Assembly (NCBI GenBank): GCA_964353405.1
Contig: CAYGWJ010000186.1
Coordinates: 1 to 23,778, forward strand
DNA length: 23,778 bases
Direction: 5' to 3'
Source of the DNA: JBGLNJ01 sp964353405
Lineage (GTDB): Bacteria > Chloroflexota > Anaerolineae > Fen-1058
Below are positions 13,440 through 20,503 of the stretch, piece after piece. The first letter of the stretch is position 1; the number at the start of each line of letters is the position of its first letter. The notes under the pieces are model-generated. The model was not told the origin of the DNA, ran no database searches, and worked only from the letters and a program-made list of their open reading frames with translations. The position numbers and the translations under genes were made by a program.

Positions 13440-13732
13440 CTATTCCTCCTGGATCGTGGAGCCAAAGATTAGGAATTGTAGAGGCACATCTGCACGCGCC
13501 CTCCGGGCACAGTGAAAGTAGGACGCACGGCGCGGCGTGGTCAGACATCCTAGTTTGACATAGGCACGCCAAAGAATCAAGAGCCAGATGTCACCTTCCC
13601 TTTGTGCCAAGTGTCACGGCAAACACAAGACCCCAAAGGCCTGGGAGACTCTTGGGGCGAATAGTTCTATTGGACTAGGCACACCGGGGAATCTTGAGGA
13701 CAGGCCATGCGTGTCTGTCCTGGACGCGATGG
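13440..13732. other. Non-coding region upstream of the hydrogenase operon
   Basis: No gene is supported in these 293 bases. They hold the probable promoter of the hydrogenase operon and the 3' end of the feo remnant. Two candidate hairpins occur: AGGACAG/CTGTCCT at 13698-13721, directly after the FeoA-like stop, and CCCCAA/TTGGGG at 13631-13657. The motif TGTCAC occurs at 13589-13594 and 13612-13617 (23 bases apart) and its inverse TTGACAT at 13555-13561. I could not pick out a convincing -35/-10 pair. Confidence 0.55.
13698..13721 (-). terminator. Candidate hairpin after the FeoA-like remnant
   Basis: AGGACAG and CTGTCCT pair as a 7-bp stem with a 10-base loop, beginning 11 bases after the TGA of the FeoA-like frame. 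There is no T-run on the minus strand, so factor-independent termination would be weak. Confidence 0.35.
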
Positions 13733-14128
13733 TCAAGCACGTGTGAGAATCTCTTGTGCGATGCTCTCGTCAACGGTCAATTCCGTCTCGCCCACGCGCA
13801 AGACAAACGCGGGCGTGCGTTGTCAAAGTGTGACGATGCTGCCCGGCGCCACACCCAACGCGCCGAGGCGATCCAGCCGCGAGGCCCGCTGCGTCGCAAT
13901 CGTCACTACCTCGACTGATTGCCCAGGCGCAAGCTCGCTCAAGCGCTTCAATCCGCCCGGCGCGGGTCGCGACGCTGGCGCTTTCCCCCTGAATAGCCGC
14001 CGCAACCAACCTGCCGCGACCGACTTGCGCTCGTCCACCCTCTGATAGCCACACCGTGGACAGCACACCATCGCGCAACTTGCGTTCACCGCGCAGGCCG
14101 TGTGACACTGCAGTGAGGACAAAATCAC
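13733..14128 (-). pseudogene. Zinc-ribbon/FeoA-domain protein, interrupted by in-frame TGA
   Basis: The frame reads a Cys-rich motif (QCHTACAVNASCAMVCCPRC) and then a FeoA (SH3-like) domain, KRLSELAPGQSVEVVTIATQ through LGALGVAPGSIVTL. A TGA at 13823-13825 stops it, but the same frame continues with QRTPAFVLRVGETELTVDES and IAQEILTRA to a second TGA at 13733-13735; that is exactly the missing end of a FeoA domain. A CGA-to-TGA (Arg) or TGG-to-TGA (Trp) change would explain it. The N-terminus has no proper start and runs out of frame from the FeoB remnant at about 14107. FeoA-like proteins assist FeoB in ferrous iron uptake. I consider it dead, but a C-terminally shortened product is possible. 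Confidence 0.75.
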
Positions 14129-14448
14129 TCCCCTGCCCCGGCAACAACTGCGCAGACAGCCAGCCCACCAGAAGCATGGTTGCGGCCACGACGGTGAGAA
14201 AGACAGCGATCCCGGCCGGCGAGACGCCCGCCATCATCCCCATCAGCACGCCCTTCCAACAGGCTGAACATGATAAAGAACGTCGTGACGATGGGCAAGA
14301 CGATGGCAATGCCGTAAGCCAGCGCCATCGTCACCAGGCCATACTCGCCGACGAAAAACTCGCGCGCAAGCTTTCACGGGATGAGGGCATTGACCAGGCG
14401 GGTCGCCAGAGGATTGATGAACTGCCCAAAAGCGACAGTGCGCAGCAC
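14107..14448 (-). pseudogene. Remnant of a second FeoB ferrous iron transporter (gate domain)
   Basis: Two pieces of a FeoB membrane domain are readable. Piece one (14448-14254) reads RTVAFGQFINPLATRLVNAL-I-P, meets TGA at 14374-14376, and continues in frame as LAREFFVGEYGLVTMALAYG to IVTTFFIMFSLLE. Piece two (about 14251-14107) is in another frame: GVLMGMMAGVSPAGIAVFL, then LVGWLSAQLLPGQGSDFVL. In FeoB proteins these two stretches are separated by about 70 residues, so an internal deletion joined them; the nonsense codon sits where homologs have a Trp or similar residue. No GTPase domain remains. It directly follows the intact FeoA-FeoB fusion gene. Confidence 0.75.
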
Positions 14449-14481
14449 TCTATTTCCATCACAATCAACGTGTCATCTCTC

Positions 14482-16785
14482 TCACAGCAGCCGCGCCACC
14501 TGGTAGACAGCCACTCCGGCAACCATCGAAATCACCAACAAAAGGCCAACACTCACCGCCGTCCATTTCCACGAGCGGGTTTCCTGCCTGATCGCGGCGA
14601 TGGTTGCCACGCATGGGATAAACGTCATCTGCACGACAAGAAACGCCAGCGCCGTCGCGGGTTTCACTGTCGTGGCGAGTCCCTCCGACAAGCTGCCTCC
14701 CTGCTGACCGGCTTGATAGAGCACTCCCAATGTGGCAATCGTGTTCTCCTTGGCGACCACGCTGGTTAACAGGGCCACGATCATTCGCCAATCCAGTCCC
14801 ATCCAGGCGCCGAGGGGAGACAGGAAATGACCCAAGCCTGCCAGATAACTGGTCTCGACCTTGTTATTGGGCAAAATCGAAAGGCACCAGACCAGCACCG
14901 AGACGACGACGATGACGCTGCCGGCTTTTTTGAGAAAATCCCATATTCGCTGCCAGACCGTGAGAGCAATGGTGCGCGCGTTGGGCAAGTGATAAAGAGG
15001 CAGTTCCATGATAAAAGCCACATGTTCGCCGCCCAACACCAGTTCGTGGAGAGCGACACCCATGCCGACCAGCAGTAACAGATTCAGTCCCACAACGCCG
15101 ACCGACACCCACACCGCTGCGGAGCCAAAAAAGAGAGGCGCCAGCACAGCCAACACGGCCAGTCGAGCAGCGCAAGGCACCAGCGGCGTTAGCCAGATCG
15201 TCAAGAGACGAGCTTTGGGTGAGTCAATGATGCGTGTGCATAGAACACCCGGCACGTTGCAGCCAAAGCCGAGGCAGAGCGGCAAGAATGATTTTCCGTG
15301 CAGCCCCATCCAGTGCATGAAACGATCCATGACGTAAGCTACCCGCGCCATGTACCCCACATCCTCCAACACTCCCAACACCGTAAAAAAGATCAGGAGA
15401 ATGGGAAGAAAGGTAATCACCGTGCCAGCGCCGGCCAGGATGCCTTCGGTCAACAACCTAACCAGCCACCACGGCGCACCAGCCAACGCAGCGCGCATCC
15501 ATCCGGCTCCGGCTTGCACGACATAGATGTTCAGAAATCTTTGCAACGGCGATCCCGCGCTAAAAGTCAGCCCAAAGACCACGCTCAACATTCCTAGAAG
15601 CAAACCCAGGCCCCAGATGGGATGCGTGGCAATTCGATCAATCCGCTCCGTCAACGTGATCTGGCCGGCACGCGGTTGGGTTACTGCGGCTCGCACCATG
15701 CGTCCGATCCAATCGTAGCGACCGCCGGCGATGGCCAGGATGGCATCTTCGTGCGCCTTCAGAATGTCGTGGACTTGCGCCCAGTCTCGTCCCTCCAAGC
15801 GTTCTTGCATCATCCGCGTGATCTCATCGTCCCCTTCAAGCAGCTTGAGCGCCACCCAACCGGGCGGATAGGGTGCGGGGGTGTGGTCAGCAATGACCTG
15901 CTGAATTTGACGCAGCACGGCTTTATGGTCTTCACGAATCTCGGGACGGCGAGGCGTGTAAGCCGTCGTGTGACGTGCAAGGCATTCAACGGCCTGGACC
16001 AGCTCCTGCACACCCTTGTTACTGGTAGCTATCATCGGCACCACAGGCAGACCCAGAGCAGCTTCCAGCACATGCGGCTCGACGCGAATGCCCTGTTGCT
16101 CTGCGACGTCTATCATGTTCAACCCCAAGACCACGGGTACGGGCAGCCCCAACAATTCACACAGCAAATACAAGTTGCGTTCCAGGGCCGTGGCGTCCAC
16201 AATGTCCAACACGATGTCGGGCTTTTCGTTCAGAATATAATCACGCGTGATCCGCTCTTCCAGGGAATTGGCCGTCAGGCTATACGTGCCTGGCAAATCT
16301 ACCACCGACAAAGTGATGTCTCCGTAACGGCAAAGACCCGTCTTGAGGTCAATCGTCTTACCTGGCCAGTTCCCCACGTGCTGCGAGAGACCCGTCAGCA
16401 GGTTGAACACAGTAGACTTGCCCACGTTCGGCTGCCCGACCAGTGCGACCTTGATCGCATTCTGTGGAGCGGCGAGTTGGCTTTCATCAGAGGGGACGTA
16501 AACTTGCACCTGAGCGGCTTCACCCTGCCCCAGCGCCACATGGGTATTGCGCACGGTCACAATGATGGCGCCACGCCCCGAGTTCTGGATGACCTCCACC
16601 CCGGTGCCGATGGTAAAGCCCAGGGCCGCCATACGGCCAGTGGACTCTCTGCCGCCGCGCAGTTGACGTACCACGCCGTGCGCTCCGGTGGGGAGATCGC
16701 TCAGCGACTGCAATACCCCTAACTCGGCTGTTGAATTGCGGTTTTCGGGTTCTGAATTCTGGGACGGCTGTTCCCGACTCTGCAT
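14482..16785 (-). CDS. feoB: FeoA-FeoB fusion, ferrous iron transporter
   Basis: A 767-residue inner-membrane Fe(II) transporter with an N-terminal FeoA domain (about residues 22-95, LSDLPTGAHGVVRQL onward), then the FeoB GTPase domain with G1 GQPNVGKS (117-124), G3 DLPG (163-166) and G4 NMID (223-226), then the gated membrane region with two Gate-type repeats (GAGTVITFLPILLIFFTVLG; ENTIATLGVLYQAG). Length and ending are normal. The ATG at 16785 has GAGG five bases upstream. It lies 41 bases after the fur gene and is almost certainly co-transcribed with it, giving iron-responsive control. Fusion of FeoA to FeoB occurs in several phyla. Confidence 0.95.
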   Translation of the reverse strand: MQSREQPSQNSEPENRNSTAELGVLQSLSDLPTGAHGVVRQLRGGRESTGRMAALGFTIGTGVEVIQNSGRGAIIVTVRNTHVALGQGEAAQVQVYVPSDESQLAAPQNAIKVALVGQPNVGKSTVFNLLTGLSQHVGNWPGKTIDLKTGLCRYGDITLSVVDLPGTYSLTANSLEERITRDYILNEKPDIVLDIVDATALERNLYLLCELLGLPVPVVLGLNMIDVAEQQGIRVEPHVLEAALGLPVVPMIATSNKGVQELVQAVECLARHTTAYTPRRPEIREDHKAVLRQIQQVIADHTPAPYPPGWVALKLLEGDDEITRMMQERLEGRDWAQVHDILKAHEDAILAIAGGRYDWIGRMVRAAVTQPRAGQITLTERIDRIATHPIWGLGLLLGMLSVVFGLTFSAGSPLQRFLNIYVVQAGAGWMRAALAGAPWWLVRLLTEGILAGAGTVITFLPILLIFFTVLGVLEDVGYMARVAYVMDRFMHWMGLHGKSFLPLCLGFGCNVPGVLCTRIIDSPKARLLTIWLTPLVPCAARLAVLAVLAPLFFGSAAVWVSVGVVGLNLLLLVGMGVALHELVLGGEHVAFIMELPLYHLPNARTIALTVWQRIWDFLKKAGSVIVVVSVLVWCLSILPNNKVETSYLAGLGHFLSPLGAWMGLDWRMIVALLTSVVAKENTIATLGVLYQAGQQGGSLSEGLATTVKPATALAFLVVQMTFIPCVATIAAIRQETRSWKWTAVSVGLLLVISMVAGVAVYQVARLL

Positions 16786-16826
16786 TCACACCTCGATGAT
16801 CGAACGCCGCGTCAATGCTAGCTCCA

Positions 16827-17264
16827 TCATTCTCCGGGTGAGCAACTGGCGCAGTAACCTTCAAAGCACGCACAGGCGTGAAGGACCTTGATGCCGAGTT
16901 CCTGAGCCAACTGCCTGCGAGCGCGGTCAATCATAGGCGACTGGAACTCGATGACTCTGCCACACTTCTTACACGAAAAGTGATAATGCTCATTGGCGCC
17001 GACCGGCTCGTACACTTCGCGCAGGTGCTCGCGGCTGGTATAGTGTTGGTCCACCAGTCCCATCTTTTTGAGCAGTTCCAGCGTGCGATAGACCGTGGCC
17101 AGGCTCACCCGCTCGTCGCGCTTGTGCGCCCGCTCAAAGACAGACTCGGCATCCAGGTGTCCACCCGCATCCTCCAACACCTGCAGAATGAGCTTGCGCT
17201 GACCGGTCAGGCGCATGCCTTGGGAATGAAGAGTGCCCTTGAAATCTTGAATGTCTTCCACCAA
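16827..17264 (-). CDS. fur: Fur-family ferric uptake regulator
   Basis: A 145-residue Fur-family metal-dependent repressor. Winged-helix recognition segment VSLATVYRTLELL (53-65), the metal-binding HYHFSCKKCG (His95, Cys98, Cys101) and the C-terminal CFEGYCASC (Cys138, Cys141) are all present, the two Cys pairs forming the structural zinc site. Start is TTG at 17264 or GTG at 17261; GAGGT lies upstream of both. Because it heads an operon with feoAB and has a Fur-like palindrome at its promoter, iron is the likely signal rather than peroxide or zinc, though PerR/Zur cannot be excluded from sequence alone. Confidence 0.92.
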   Translation of the reverse strand: MVEDIQDFKGTLHSQGMRLTGQRKLILQVLEDAGGHLDAESVFERAHKRDERVSLATVYRTLELLKKMGLVDQHYTSREHLREVYEPVGANEHYHFSCKKCGRVIEFQSPMIDRARRQLAQELGIKVLHACACFEGYCASCSPGE

Positions 17265-17277
17265 TTCTACCTCTTAT

Positions 17278-17292
17278 TGAGAATTGCTTTCA
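17278..17292. promoter_or_regulatory. Candidate Fur box (7-1-7)
   Basis: On the minus strand TGAAAGC-A-ATTCTCA matches the 7-1-7 Fur consensus (TGATAAT-N-ATTATCA) at 10 of 14 positions. It is 14 bases before the fur start and abuts the -10 element at 17293-17298, so binding would block transcription; this suggests autoregulation and iron control of feoAB. Confidence 0.5.
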
Positions 17293-17322
17293 ATTGTAGA
17301 CCCGTTCACAGGCTAGAGTCAG
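17293..17322 (-). promoter_or_regulatory. Candidate promoter of fur-feoAB
   Basis: A -10 element TACAAT (17293-17298) and a -35-like CTGACT (17317-17322) are separated by 18 bases on the minus strand. They match the consensus at 5/6 and 4/6 positions. Confidence 0.45.
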
Positions 17323-17365
17323 TGACAAATGTCCCAAGCTGACGGTTACAGGTGTCAGTATAGTA

Positions 17366-17394
17366 AACAAAAAAGCCCGCGCGATGGCGGGCCT
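17366..17394 (-). terminator. Rho-independent terminator after the DUF2283 gene
   Basis: GCCCGC and GCGGGC (17375-17380, 17387-17392) pair across a 6-base loop, followed on the minus strand by TTTTTTG. It lies about 20 bases after the stop of the DUF2283 gene and separates it from fur. Confidence 0.85.
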
Positions 17395-17411
17395 TGAGTT
17401 TTGCAGCAAGA

Positions 17412-17633
17412 TCAAGCTGGCACAGCGGCCAGGTTATGTACTTCGATCTTGCGCTCGGCGCCAGAATGGAAAACATAGTCGGTGGCGTCAAGCACTTCAA
17501 TGCCCACAATACGCCCATCCGGCGCATAATTGACCGCCACATCTTCGGACAGCCGCTGCGTAGTAACCTGGATCGGTTCATCGAGAAAGCGAATGTACAG
17601 TGCATCCACTTGAGGGTCATAGCTAATCTTCAT
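17412..17633 (-). CDS. DUF2283-family small protein, probable antitoxin
   Basis: A 73-residue protein with the DUF2283 pattern: MKISYDPQVDALYIRFLDEP, then VAVNYAPDGRIVGIEVLDAT. These proteins often stand next to DUF4258 proteins and are thought to form toxin-antitoxin-like pairs, with DUF2283 as antitoxin; this rests on neighbourhood, not on experiment. ATG at 17633 has GGGAG about seven bases upstream. It follows the DUF4258 gene by 11 bases and ends before a strong terminator. Confidence 0.85.
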   Translation of the reverse strand: MKISYDPQVDALYIRFLDEPIQVTTQRLSEDVAVNYAPDGRIVGIEVLDATDYVFHSGAERKIEVHNLAAVPA

Positions 17634-17644
17634 CTTACCACTCC

Positions 17645-17899
17645 CTAAAAGTAGAACGTATAGACCGTTACGACAATCAGCACATCATCTTCTTGGGCGA
17701 CAATGGCCAACACCTGCTGGATGACATATCGCCGCCCACCCCAGAATCGGTCGTATTGGAAATTCTTCCGATACCCTTGGCGCCCACGCTTGGCCGGCAC
17801 TGACTCTCCGGCGCGAATGGTCTCTATCACTTCGGCTTCACTCGCGCCACGCTCAAGCATTTGCTCACGGGCATGTTGCGAGAATTTGATGGGCGTCAT
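17645..17899 (-). CDS. DUF4258-family small protein, probable toxin
   Basis: An 84-residue DUF4258 protein: FSQHAREQMLERGASEAEVI, then an Arg/Lys-rich middle (KRGRQGYRKNFQYDRFWGGR) and a hydrophobic C-terminal strand (DVLIVVTVYTFYF). The compact basic fold is similar to small RNase-type toxins, but no activity can be asserted. The ATG at 17899 has GAGGA at a rather long distance (about 11 bases). It is transcribed ahead of the DUF2283 gene. Confidence 0.83.
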   Translation of the reverse strand: MTPIKFSQHAREQMLERGASEAEVIETIRAGESVPAKRGRQGYRKNFQYDRFWGGRRYVIQQVLAIVAQEDDVLIVVTVYTFYF

Positions 17900-17934
17900 T
17901 GTCGAATGCTTCCTCGCTGTGGCCTTTGAGAATG

Positions 17935-17940
17935 ATTATA
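17935..17940 (-). promoter_or_regulatory. Candidate -10 element for the DUF4258-DUF2283 pair
   Basis: A perfect TATAAT on the minus strand, 36 bases before the DUF4258 start. No good -35 is seen because a GC-rich hairpin occupies that position. Confidence 0.35.
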
Positions 17941-17943
17941 CTA

Positions 17944-17967
17944 CAAAAACTGCCCGCGCGACGGCAG
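17944..17967 (-). terminator. Second terminator hairpin downstream of the CoA-transferase gene
   Basis: CTGCC and GGCAG pair around an 8-base loop, followed on the minus strand by TTTTTG. The sequence is clearly related to the hairpins at 17375 and 17990. Confidence 0.6.
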
Positions 17968-17984
17968 GCCAGACGAATACAATT

Positions 17985-18014
17985 GAAAAAAGCCCTCGCA
18001 ATGGCGGGCTATTT
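17985..18014 (-). terminator. First terminator hairpin downstream of the CoA-transferase gene
   Basis: AGCCCGCCATTGCGAGGGCT folds as a stem with paired AGCCC/GGGCT, followed on the minus strand by TTTTTT. An ATTTTG run on the other side would allow function in both directions. Confidence 0.8.
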
Positions 18015-18020
18015 TGTTGC

Positions 18021-18058
18021 GACCTGTGACATGCGACCTGTGACATGCGACCTGTTAC
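18021..18058. repeat. Tandem 14-base repeat GACCTGTGACATGC
   Basis: GACCTGTGACATGC occurs about 2.6 times in tandem, right at the end of the CoA-transferase gene (stop 18055-18057). The last, imperfect unit carries GACCTGTTAC. It looks like another small dispersed repeat of this genome. Confidence 0.75.
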
Positions 18059-19362
18059 GTGTACTTGAGTTCGTGCGCGGCCTTTTCTAGTTCTTCGCGG
18101 AATTGCGGATGTGCCACGTCAATCAGCGCCTTGGCCCGCTGGCGAATGGTCTTGCCGTAGAGATCAGCGATGCCGAACTCGGTGACGACATAATGGACGT
18201 GATTGCGCGTTGTCACCACACCCGCGCCTTGCTTGAGCAGCGGCACGATCTTGCTGACGGGTTGACCTTTGACCGTGGCCGAGCTGGGCATGCCGATGAT
18301 GGGCTTGCCGCCCCTGGAACGGCTGGCGCCGTAGATAAAGTCCACCTGGCCGCCGACGCCGCTGTACAACCGTGGGCCAATGGAATCGGCGCAGACCTGA
18401 CCGGTCAGGTCTATTTCAATTGCCGAGTTGATGGCCACCATACGGTCGTTCTGCGCGATGCGGAACGGGTCGTTGATGTACTCGGTGGGGTGAAGCTCGA
18501 CGATGGGATTGTCGTGAACAAAGTCATACAGTCGCTGAGTGCCAAGCAAGAACCCGGCGACGATCTTGCCGGGATGCAGTGATTTTTTCTCGCCGTTGAT
18601 GACGCCGCGATCCACCAGGTCAATCACACCGTCAGAGAACAACTCTGTGTGAATGCCCAGGTCTTTTTTGTCGCCCAGGAAAGTCAGCACCGCGTCCGGA
18701 ATGCCGCCGATGCCCATCTGCATCGTCGAACCGTCTTCGACGAGGCTGGCGCAAAAGTAGCCGATCTTTTTCTCAAGCTCAGTAATGTCACCCATGCTGT
18801 GCTCGGGCAATGGATATGACACTGGCACAATGTGCGTGAGCTTGGAGACGTGGATAAAACTGTCGCCCAGCGTGCGCGGCATCCGGTCGTTGACTTCGGC
18901 GATGACGATCTTGGCCGTCTCTGCCGCCGTCTTGGTCACGCCGACCTCGACGCCAAAGCTGCAAAAGCCGTGCTCGTCCGGCGGGCTGACCTGAATCAAT
19001 GCCACGTCCAGCGGCAAGACACGGCTGCGAAACAAGCCGGGAATTTCGGACAGAAAGCACGGCGTGAAATCGGCGCGGCCTTCGTTCACGGCCTGACGAA
19101 CGTTCGCGCTGATAAAGAGGGTGTTCACGCGAATGTACTTTTCCATGCCCGGCGCCACATAGTCGGCGCTGCCGACGGTGAGCACCTGGACGATCTCGAT
19201 GGACGGGTTGAATTGAGGCGCGTGCTCCACCAGCGCCGCCATGACGCGCTGCGGCACGGAGCAGTTGCCCGTGAGAAAGAGGCGCATCCCGGGTTGAATT
19301 GCGCCGACAGCTTTTTCCGCTGTGGCAAGCCTACTTTGATAAAGCTGCATCCATCCGTTCAT
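18055..19362 (-). CDS. Acetyl-CoA hydrolase/4-hydroxybutyrate CoA-transferase family protein
   Basis: A 435-residue class I CoA-transferase-type protein of the acetyl-CoA hydrolase/AbfT family. The segment GIHTELFSDGVIDLVDRGV places Glu240 where the catalytic glutamate of 4-hydroxybutyrate CoA-transferase lies (Glu238 in the clostridial enzyme, from memory). Other family blocks: QMGIGGIPDAVL, FIYGASRSRGGKPIIGMPS and YVVTEFGIADLYGKTIRQRA. It moves CoA between an acyl-CoA and acetate or another acid in fermentations. AAGGA lies seven bases before the ATG at 19362. It follows the alanine-dehydrogenase-like gene by 35 bases and is probably in the same transcript. The acyl substrate cannot be read from sequence. 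Confidence 0.88.
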   Translation of the reverse strand: MNGWMQLYQSRLATAEKAVGAIQPGMRLFLTGNCSVPQRVMAALVEHAPQFNPSIEIVQVLTVGSADYVAPGMEKYIRVNTLFISANVRQAVNEGRADFTPCFLSEIPGLFRSRVLPLDVALIQVSPPDEHGFCSFGVEVGVTKTAAETAKIVIAEVNDRMPRTLGDSFIHVSKLTHIVPVSYPLPEHSMGDITELEKKIGYFCASLVEDGSTMQMGIGGIPDAVLTFLGDKKDLGIHTELFSDGVIDLVDRGVINGEKKSLHPGKIVAGFLLGTQRLYDFVHDNPIVELHPTEYINDPFRIAQNDRMVAINSAIEIDLTGQVCADSIGPRLYSGVGGQVDFIYGASRSRGGKPIIGMPSSATVKGQPVSKIVPLLKQGAGVVTTRNHVHYVVTEFGIADLYGKTIRQRAKALIDVAHPQFREELEKAAHELKYT

Positions 19363-19397
19363 AGATAAATCCTTGTCGTGTTGTCAGCACGTTGAGA

Positions 19398-20486
19398 TCA
19401 GATCTGCAAAGCTTCAGCCAACGCCGGATTGGCGATTTGACCATCGCGCGTGGCGATGCCGCGCGACAGCGCCGGGCTCGTCTTGAGCGCGGCGTCCAGT
19501 CCATGCTGGACGATCTGCTGGACAAAAGGCCAGGTGGCATTGTTGAGCGCGTGCGTGGCCGTGCGGCCCACCACGCCCGTCATATTCGGCACACAATAGT
19601 GAATGACGTTTTCTTCGATGTAGGTCGGCGTGCCGTGCGTCGTGGGACGCGAAGTCTCCACGCAGCCACCCTGGTCAATCGCAATGTCCATGACGAGTGA
19701 ACGCGGGCGCATGGACCTGACCATGTCGCGCGTGACCAGAATTGGAGCGCGCGCGCCGGGCACCAGCACCGCACCCAGCAACACGTCCGCAAAGGTGCAC
19801 ACCTTGCGAATGTTGAACGAATGGCTGACCATCGTCGTTACGCGGCCCGCGAATAATTCGTCAATGTGCTGAAGCTTGTGCAGGTTATGGTCGAGGACAA
19901 CCACCCGCGCGCCCTCGCCGAGGAAGGCGCGGGCCGCGTTCGTGCCCAGCGTCCCCGCGCCCAAGATCACCACATCGGCGGCCGGCACGCCCGGGACGCC
20001 TCCCAGCAGCACACCCTTGCCGCCACGATCGTTCTGCAAAAGCGTGGCAGCAATGTGCGGGCACATGCGTCCGGCGATTTGGCTCATCGGTGACAGGATG
20101 GGCAGCGTGCCATCGTCATTTTCCACGGTCTCATAGGCGATGGCGATGGCATGCCGCTTGAGCAGCAAGTCTACCTTGTCACGCCGGGCCGCAGCCAGGC
20201 TCAAAAAGCTCATCAGGATCTGGCCGTCCTGCAGCCACTCAAACTCTTCCAGCGTGGGTCGGGTGACTTTGAGGACCAGCTCGGCGCGGCCATAGACCTC
20301 TTCACCCGAGTACACGATGCGCGCCCCGGCTTTTTGGTAGTCGGTGTCGGCAAAGCCAGCCCCCAGGCCCGCGCCCAGCTCGACGTAGCACGTATGCCCT
20401 TCGGCGGTCAATAACTCGACGCCGGCCGGCGTCAATCCCACGCGGCTATCGTTGTGTCGCCGCTCGCGCGGCACGCCAATGTCCAT
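19398..20486 (-). CDS. Alanine dehydrogenase-family protein lacking the usual catalytic Lys and His
   Basis: A 362-residue protein of the alanine dehydrogenase/PntAA family. Present: Arg15 (NDSRVGLTPAGVELL), the Rossmann motif VVILGAGTLGTNAARAFLG, GGVPGVPAADV, and DIAIDQGGCVETSRPTTH with the second catalytic Asp. In alanine dehydrogenase (M. tuberculosis numbering, from memory) Lys75 and His96 bind pyruvate; aligned here are Thr75 (LKVTRP for LKVKEP) and Ser96 (ILMSFLSLAA for ILFTFLHLAA). The overall fit to the family is otherwise strong. So it may be an NAD(H)-dependent enzyme for another substrate, or inactive as an Ald. ATG at 20486 has GGAGGAG upstream. UspA precedes it by 17 bases and a CoA-transferase follows. 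Confidence 0.85.
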   Translation of the reverse strand: MDIGVPRERRHNDSRVGLTPAGVELLTAEGHTCYVELGAGLGAGFADTDYQKAGARIVYSGEEVYGRAELVLKVTRPTLEEFEWLQDGQILMSFLSLAAARRDKVDLLLKRHAIAIAYETVENDDGTLPILSPMSQIAGRMCPHIAATLLQNDRGGKGVLLGGVPGVPAADVVILGAGTLGTNAARAFLGEGARVVVLDHNLHKLQHIDELFAGRVTTMVSHSFNIRKVCTFADVLLGAVLVPGARAPILVTRDMVRSMRPRSLVMDIAIDQGGCVETSRPTTHGTPTYIEENVIHYCVPNMTGVVGRTATHALNNATWPFVQQIVQHGLDAALKTSPALSRGIATRDGQIANPALAEALQI

Positions 20487-20503
20487 GCTGTCTCCTCCGC
20501 GAT

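Noticed and set aside
13440..13732. A riboswitch or structural RNA upstream of the hydrogenase
   Set aside because: Only two short hairpins are seen and no recognisable conserved riboswitch core.
17306..17620. A 104-codon frame on the minus strand overlapping the DUF2283 gene
   Set aside because: It is an out-of-frame shadow; the DUF2283 frame has the family pattern and a good ribosome binding site.
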